A stretch of 55,175 nucleotides of DNA from SIG644 sp045613985 (GTDB lineage Bacteria; Bacillota; Clostridia; Oscillospirales; CAG-272), in the NCBI GenBank assembly GCA_045613985.1, contig JAZLCA010000057.1, positions 1-55,175 of the forward strand, written 5' to 3'. Both the position numbers and the translations under genes were made by a program. Positions within the stretch are counted from its first letter, which is position 1; each line of letters opens with the position of its first letter. Positions 51,146 through 55,175 of the stretch are shown here, piece by piece. The notes under the pieces are model-generated. The model saw only the letters and a program-made list of their open reading frames with translations. It made no database searches and was not told where the DNA came from.

Positions 51146-52372
51146 ATGATACCAAGCAAAACGTCTCACCTGCTTCGCGGGCTGTTGGTTTATATCGTTT
51201 GTGCCCCCGTTAGCGTTATCATTCAAATCCTAGTCAAAAAGCACCTTGCATCCTTTGATATTGCCTATTCCAAGGGCGGAACGGCCGTTGTGCTACTGTT
51301 CGGTATGTTGCTCCCCCTGTTCGCCTTTTACAGCATCCTGCGAGCAACCGTCGTTGCGGACAAGCGCCTGGTTTTGCCTTATATCGAAGATTATCCCGAC
51401 AAAAATGCTCGCCGATTTTCGGTGATCTGGGGATTGGACGAATACCGATTCACTCTTCTTGGCTTTTTTCTCCCCTGTCTGATCGTCCCGTTGATCGCTT
51501 GGCTGTCTGCCCACGATGGGGGATGGTTGGAAAAGGAAGCGCTTTTGTCTTTGGCCGCCCACTTGGGTTTGGCCCTTGCTCTATGCGCACCTTTGGGCTG
51601 GCTTGCCCTTTTGGCACACAGCTCGGCGCGAAGAGAATGGGATCATTTGCGGGAAGAGCTGGCCAATCCTATGACCACCGAGTACGGTTGGTTTTTGAGC
51701 CTGTTCATGAGCAAATGGGGCCAACCCCGCATAGCGCGCGAATTGCTTTTCACCGCCTTGCTCTATCCCCTCTCCTTTTCGTTGTTCGGCTACGTGCTGT
51801 TGGCTTTGATCCCCCTATTCCAAATGCTGCAACGGCATCTTGTCGCAGTACTGCTCATTCTGCTTGTTGCCGTCGCACTGATTCTGTTACCTCCCCGCTT
51901 GCGGGCGTGGATCAAGCGGCGTCAAAGCGTGCGCACCCTGCGCCGCGCCGCCGAGCGAAACGGCTATGAATTAACCTTCGTCCGCTCACCCTATCGTTCC
52001 GTCTTTTCTCTTCCCGCGGGTCACGATTTCGTTCTGCGGCGCGGTGAAGAGTGCTGCTATGGCAAATTTGTTGCCCTGCTGCGTCCCTCCATGAGGGTAT
52101 ATTTCAACGAGGATGGCCACGCCCGCATCCGCCGCGGCTTTTGGCTGTTCAACGCCTCGTTTGAGATCTTTCATTTTGACACCGACATTCTATACGGCTT
52201 TGAAGCAGACGTTCCTAAGATCGTACTCGTCTCCCCCGTTTCGTACCACATGAAGATACAAAACGAAAAGGGACCCGTCATCGACGTAGGAACTCGTGTC
52301 GGCCGCTATACGATCTATAATACCTCTGGGCTTTCAAGCGCGCTTGAACGCGACTGCCTGCCCAAATCATAA
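51146..52372 (+). CDS. Membrane protein of unknown function (408 aa)
   Basis: I do not recognise this protein. Hydrophobic segments are at about residues 9-30, 46-68, 96-118, 128-152 and 206-254 (two helices, LFGYVLLALIPLFQMLQ and HLVAVLLILLVAVALILL), followed by a cytoplasmic-looking C-terminal part of about 150 residues. That part contains an Arg-rich stretch (RLRAWIKRRQSVRTLRRAA) and a beta-rich end with several aromatic residues. The start is weakly supported: the upstream sequence ACGAAGCCTGT is a poor RBS. It lies between a HAD phosphatase and a DUF4091 glycosidase-like gene, with short gaps, suggesting one transcript. Confidence 0.75.
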   Translation: MIPSKTSHLLRGLLVYIVCAPVSVIIQILVKKHLASFDIAYSKGGTAVVLLFGMLLPLFAFYSILRATVVADKRLVLPYIEDYPDKNARRFSVIWGLDEYRFTLLGFFLPCLIVPLIAWLSAHDGGWLEKEALLSLAAHLGLALALCAPLGWLALLAHSSARREWDHLREELANPMTTEYGWFLSLFMSKWGQPRIARELLFTALLYPLSFSLFGYVLLALIPLFQMLQRHLVAVLLILLVAVALILLPPRLRAWIKRRQSVRTLRRAAERNGYELTFVRSPYRSVFSLPAGHDFVLRRGEECCYGKFVALLRPSMRVYFNEDGHARIRRGFWLFNASFEIFHFDTDILYGFEADVPKIVLVSPVSYHMKIQNEKGPVIDVGTRVGRYTIYNTSGLSSALERDCLPKS

Positions 52373-52384
52373 AAGGAGTTTTTT

Positions 52385-54043
52385 ATGCTGCAATCCATTC
52401 TCACCTCATCTCTCGAAAAGGGTTTTACCGACCAGTGTCCCGCCGATTTTTCTCCCCTTTCGTCGGCAACCATGCTGAAAAATCAGCACCTGTCCTGCCA
52501 ATTGATGCTCCGCGTGCCCTCCGATGAAAAGGGACTTCGCGTGTCCCTGTCCCTGGATGGCAGCGCCGCCCCCTACGCCCAATGGTATAACGTGCGCCAG
52601 GTTCCCGTGCTAATGCCTACCTACTCGCCCGATTGCACGGATGACAACTATCTGCGCAAAACGCCCGGCCTGTACCCCGACGTGCTGGAGCCTCCCCATT
52701 ACCGAGGACAGATCCAGCTTGCAAGCGGTGTACTGCACAGCGTTTGGGTCACCGTCTCGCCCGAGGGACGTCTCCCCGCAGGCGATCATACGCTGACGCT
52801 GACGGTCAAGAACAACCAAGACGAGGTGCTGGCCGCTCACACGCTGACGATCTGCGTGCTGAACGCCGACCTGCCCGACCACGGCATGATGCTAACGCAG
52901 TGGTTCCACTGCGACTGCCTGGCTTCGGTCTACAACGTCCCGGTGTTCTCGGAGCGCCATTGGGAGATCGTAGGCAACTACCTGCGCGCCGCCGTGGAGT
53001 ATGGCCAAAATATGATCCTTACCCCTCTGTTTACCCCGCCCTTGGATACCGAGGTGGGCGGTGAACGTCTGACCACCCAGCTGGTGGACGTGACGGTCAA
53101 CGAGGACGGCAGCTACACCTTCGGCTACGACAAGCTGGACCGATGGGTGGCATTGTGCCATGAGTGCGGTATGCGTTATTTTGAAATGTCGCATCTGTTC
53201 ACCCAATGGGGTGCCGCTCATGCCCCCAAGATCGTTGCCCTTGTTGACGGTGAGGAAAAGCGCATTTTCGGTTGGGATACCGATGCCGCAGGCCCTGAGT
53301 ACGCCGCTTTTTTGAAAGCTTTTCTCCCCTCGCTGATCGAGCATCTGAAGGAGCTTGGCATTGACAAGCAGTGCAAATTCCACCTGTCCGACGAGCCGCA
53401 CGGCGGATGCATTGAGCAGTACCGCCACGCCAAGGAGATCGTTTCCGAGGCGCTTGCGGGTTACGATATCATGGATGCGCTGTCCTCCTTTGATTTCTAC
53501 TGCGACGGTCTGGTCAGCCTTCCCATTCCCTCCAACGATCACATAAAACCCTTCCTTGAAGCAGACGTCAAGGGACTGTGGACCTACTACTGCTGTGTAC
53601 AAGGCAAGGACGTCAGCAACCGCTTCATTTCCATGCCCTCTTGCCGTACCCGCGCGCTGGGTATGCAATGCTTCAAATATGACATTGCGGGATTCTTGCA
53701 TTGGGGCTTCAACTTCTACAGCAATATGTATTCCGTCGACACCATCAATCCCTATCTTGACTCCACGGGAGAGATGCAGGTCCCCTCAGGCGACGCGTTC
53801 GTCGTCTATCCCGCTCCCAACGGAGCGGCCCTGCCCTCGCTGCGCCTGATGGCCTTCCGCGAGGCCTTGGAGGATCTTTCCGCCATGAAGTTGTGTGCCG
53901 ATAAATGTGGCAAGCAGGCCGTCGTAGACGCCATGGAAACCGCATTCGGCGAGATCCGCTTTGACCGTTGCCCGACGACGGCAGAGCAAATGCTGGCCGT
54001 GCGCCAAGCAGTCGATGGGCTGTTGGCTGACGCGCTGAAATAA
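52385..54043 (+). CDS. DUF4091 protein, GH123-like glycosidase
   Basis: A 552-aa protein with an N-terminal beta-sandwich (about 1-165) and a C-terminal TIM-barrel of the DUF4091 type, related to glycoside hydrolase family 123 beta-N-acetylgalactosaminidases. The KFHLSDEPHGG motif near residue 335 supplies the adjacent Asp-Glu pair used by GH123 for substrate-assisted catalysis. WFHCDCLASVYN and FLHWGFNFYSNMYS are other family-like segments. No signal peptide, so it acts in the cytoplasm on imported sugar. AAAAGGAG precedes the ATG, 12 bases after the membrane protein. The GalNAc preference is a family-based guess. Confidence 0.83.
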   Translation: MLQSILTSSLEKGFTDQCPADFSPLSSATMLKNQHLSCQLMLRVPSDEKGLRVSLSLDGSAAPYAQWYNVRQVPVLMPTYSPDCTDDNYLRKTPGLYPDVLEPPHYRGQIQLASGVLHSVWVTVSPEGRLPAGDHTLTLTVKNNQDEVLAAHTLTICVLNADLPDHGMMLTQWFHCDCLASVYNVPVFSERHWEIVGNYLRAAVEYGQNMILTPLFTPPLDTEVGGERLTTQLVDVTVNEDGSYTFGYDKLDRWVALCHECGMRYFEMSHLFTQWGAAHAPKIVALVDGEEKRIFGWDTDAAGPEYAAFLKAFLPSLIEHLKELGIDKQCKFHLSDEPHGGCIEQYRHAKEIVSEALAGYDIMDALSSFDFYCDGLVSLPIPSNDHIKPFLEADVKGLWTYYCCVQGKDVSNRFISMPSCRTRALGMQCFKYDIAGFLHWGFNFYSNMYSVDTINPYLDSTGEMQVPSGDAFVVYPAPNGAALPSLRLMAFREALEDLSAMKLCADKCGKQAVVDAMETAFGEIRFDRCPTTAEQMLAVRQAVDGLLADALK

Positions 54044-54052
54044 TTCAACAAA

Positions 54053-54098
54053 GAAAAAACGTCACCGAAAGGATCAAACCTTTCGGTGACGTTTTTTC
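54053..54098. terminator. Bidirectional terminator between DUF4091 and DUF4097 genes
   Basis: A perfect 20-bp stem, 54053-54072 with 54079-54098, around ATCAAA, with T-runs on both strands. The right arm ends one base before the DUF4097 stop codon. Confidence 0.93.
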
Positions 54099-55118
54099 TT
54101 ATTGCACCTTAATACAAATATCTCCCGTGTTTGTCGTGATTTCGCACTTGCCGCCCTCACCCGAAGATGGCACCTCGACGGCGCCCGTCGTGGCTTTGGC
54201 AACGAATACTTTGGTAGAAAGCAACGTGCCCGTGACGTCGCCTGTCGTCGTGCGGACGGAAATCTCGGCGGCATCGCAAGCGTCAAAGTTCACGTCGCCC
54301 GTGCTGCGCTCGATCGAAAAGGATTGCTTTGCGATCACGTTGTTCATACGAACGTCTCCCGTCGTTCCCACGGTGGTAAGGCCTTGGCAGGTGACGTTGG
54401 TCAGCTCGGTCTTGCCCGTGCCGATGCCCACGTCCATATTACCACCACATTCGGCAGAGGTAACACTCACCCATCCCGTCGTGGCGGACAAATCCATATC
54501 CCCATGGCACTTGACTTGTTTCACCGTCACGTGTCCGGTGGATGCACACAGATCCAACGCTCCCGCCGTCATATTCTCCACGAGAATATCGCCCGTCGAG
54601 GTTTTGACTCTCGCTTGCTCTTTGACATCGGAGCGAAGCGTCACATCACCCGTGCTGATCTCGACCGTAAGTTTACCAAAGGTAAGGTCCCGTGCAATTT
54701 CAACATCACCCGTGCTTTGCAGGATCACGAGAGATTCATACTCCTTCTCGGGCAAATACACCGTGATCTTTGGCGTCTCAAAGGATATATCAATATAATC
54801 CCACACGCTTTGATCGGCCACGCGGATAGTCAGTACGTCGTCCTCGACCGTGACGGCGTGCTTGACCTTTTCTCTTTCGTAGCACACCACGCGGCACACG
54901 CCGTCGTCGGCGGGGGCAATCACAATATCTGCCGTATCGGTGTCAATGGATATGCTTTGAAATCCTCGATCGATCTCATGAGTAACAGTCTCGTACGTTA
55001 CCGTGCCAAGTTTGGAAAAATCGCCGCCAATCACCGCCACAACAACGGCGAACATAACGACACCGAGAACAACCATCACGGTAGCCGCAATCAGCCAGGC
55101 CTTTGTCGTTTTATTCAT
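54099..55118 (-). CDS. DUF4097 family STGD-repeat membrane-anchored protein
   Basis: A 339-aa protein with an N-terminal membrane helix (residues 8-32) and then a large repeated region predicted to form a beta-helix-like stack. The motif [ST]TG-x-[VI]-x-[VIL], as in STGDVEIA, STGDVTL, STGDILV, TTGDVRM and STGDVNF, recurs about eleven times every 17-22 residues. DUF4097 proteins are often called putative adhesins but without firm evidence, and they occur in operons with PadR and DUF1700 genes for envelope stress. AAGGAGGGATACC precedes the ATG at 55118. The upstream end of the operon is cut off by the window. Confidence 0.9.
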   Translation of the reverse strand: MNKTTKAWLIAATVMVVLGVVMFAVVVAVIGGDFSKLGTVTYETVTHEIDRGFQSISIDTDTADIVIAPADDGVCRVVCYEREKVKHAVTVEDDVLTIRVADQSVWDYIDISFETPKITVYLPEKEYESLVILQSTGDVEIARDLTFGKLTVEISTGDVTLRSDVKEQARVKTSTGDILVENMTAGALDLCASTGHVTVKQVKCHGDMDLSATTGWVSVTSAECGGNMDVGIGTGKTELTNVTCQGLTTVGTTGDVRMNNVIAKQSFSIERSTGDVNFDACDAAEISVRTTTGDVTGTLLSTKVFVAKATTGAVEVPSSGEGGKCEITTNTGDICIKVQ

Positions 55119-55173
55119 GGTATCCCTCCTTTGCTGCAAAAAAACGCTTGATACCTGCGGCCAAGCGCCGGGA
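55111..55173 (-). CDS. Possible 3' end of an upstream gene (DUF1700-like?)
   Basis: The sequence between the window edge and the DUF4097 start is open in more than one frame. One reads RRLAAGIKRFFAAKEGYHE then stop at 55111-55113, overlapping the DUF4097 ATG by a few bases. This Lys/Arg-rich helical tail would suit a DUF1700 membrane protein, the usual partner. Another frame stops at 55115. Too little is visible to decide. Confidence 0.3.
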   Translation of the reverse strand, partial: SRRLAAGIKRFFAAKEGYHE

Positions 55174-55175
55174 AG

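Overview
The window looks like a chromosomal segment of a spore-forming, low-oxygen member of the Clostridia (Oscillospirales-like, probably a gut anaerobe). The reasons are an S55 peptidase SpoIVB, a SPOCS/LysM coat-morphogenesis protein of the SipL type with a sigma-E-like promoter, Clostridia-style gene pairs (DUF512 radical SAM next to der; Pit next to a DUF47 partner), strong GGAGG ribosome binding sites, and consensus TTGACA-N17-TATAAT promoters. The lineage is inferred from gene content only. No transposase, integrase, phage gene, CRISPR array or rRNA was seen. One tRNA gene, tRNA-Pro(TGG), is present.

Layout. 0.2-8.7 kb (+): nagA, a DUF975-like membrane protein, metG, gpsA, a TatD nuclease and an EF-G paralogue. 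8.8-16.3 kb (+): a compact xylo-oligosaccharide operon, GH3 - xylA - xylB - GH3, with stop/start overlaps or short gaps. 16.3-22.7 kb (-): sipL-like, ppa, obgE, der and the DUF512 radical SAM protein. 22.9-29.4 kb (+): an RsuA-type pseudouridine synthase, a histidine phosphatase, two tandem paralogous beta-helix (GH28-like) proteins and tex. 29.45-31.96 kb: an orphan MsmK/UgpC-type sugar ABC ATPase lying between two inverted copies of a roughly 0.5-kb non-coding repeat. 32-36.1 kb: a half-size ABC exporter (-), a small membrane protein, and the phosphate transporter pair pit/DUF47. 36.2-42 kb: tRNA-Pro, a CPBP-like membrane protein lacking its catalytic residues, a manganese catalase, an FAD/Rieske oxidoreductase, a 60-aa protein, a YyaL/DUF255 protein and a 44-aa charged protein. 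42.1-50.2 kb (-): phosphopantetheinyl transferase, ZIP transporter, trxB, trxA, pgsA, rimO, typA and spoIVB. 50.4-55.1 kb: a HAD phosphatase, an unknown membrane protein and a DUF4091 (GH123-like) protein (+), then a DUF4097 STGD-repeat protein (-) at the right edge.

How the genes fit together. None of the glycan enzymes carries a signal peptide. The two GH3 enzymes plus XylA and XylB would therefore turn imported xylo-oligosaccharides into xylulose-5-phosphate inside the cell. NagA, the GH28-like pair and the DUF4091 protein point to a broad diet of plant and host glycans. The orphan ATPase is of the type shared by several sugar importers. The 37-42 kb block looks like an oxidative-stress or spore-linked set.

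The most unusual signals are non-coding. One is the inverted 0.5-kb repeat pair, with hairpins that differ in sequence but keep their pairing. Another is a family of GGGGAAACTTCTT-type terminator hairpins. A third is a set of promoters whose -35 box lies inside the hairpin of the preceding terminator.
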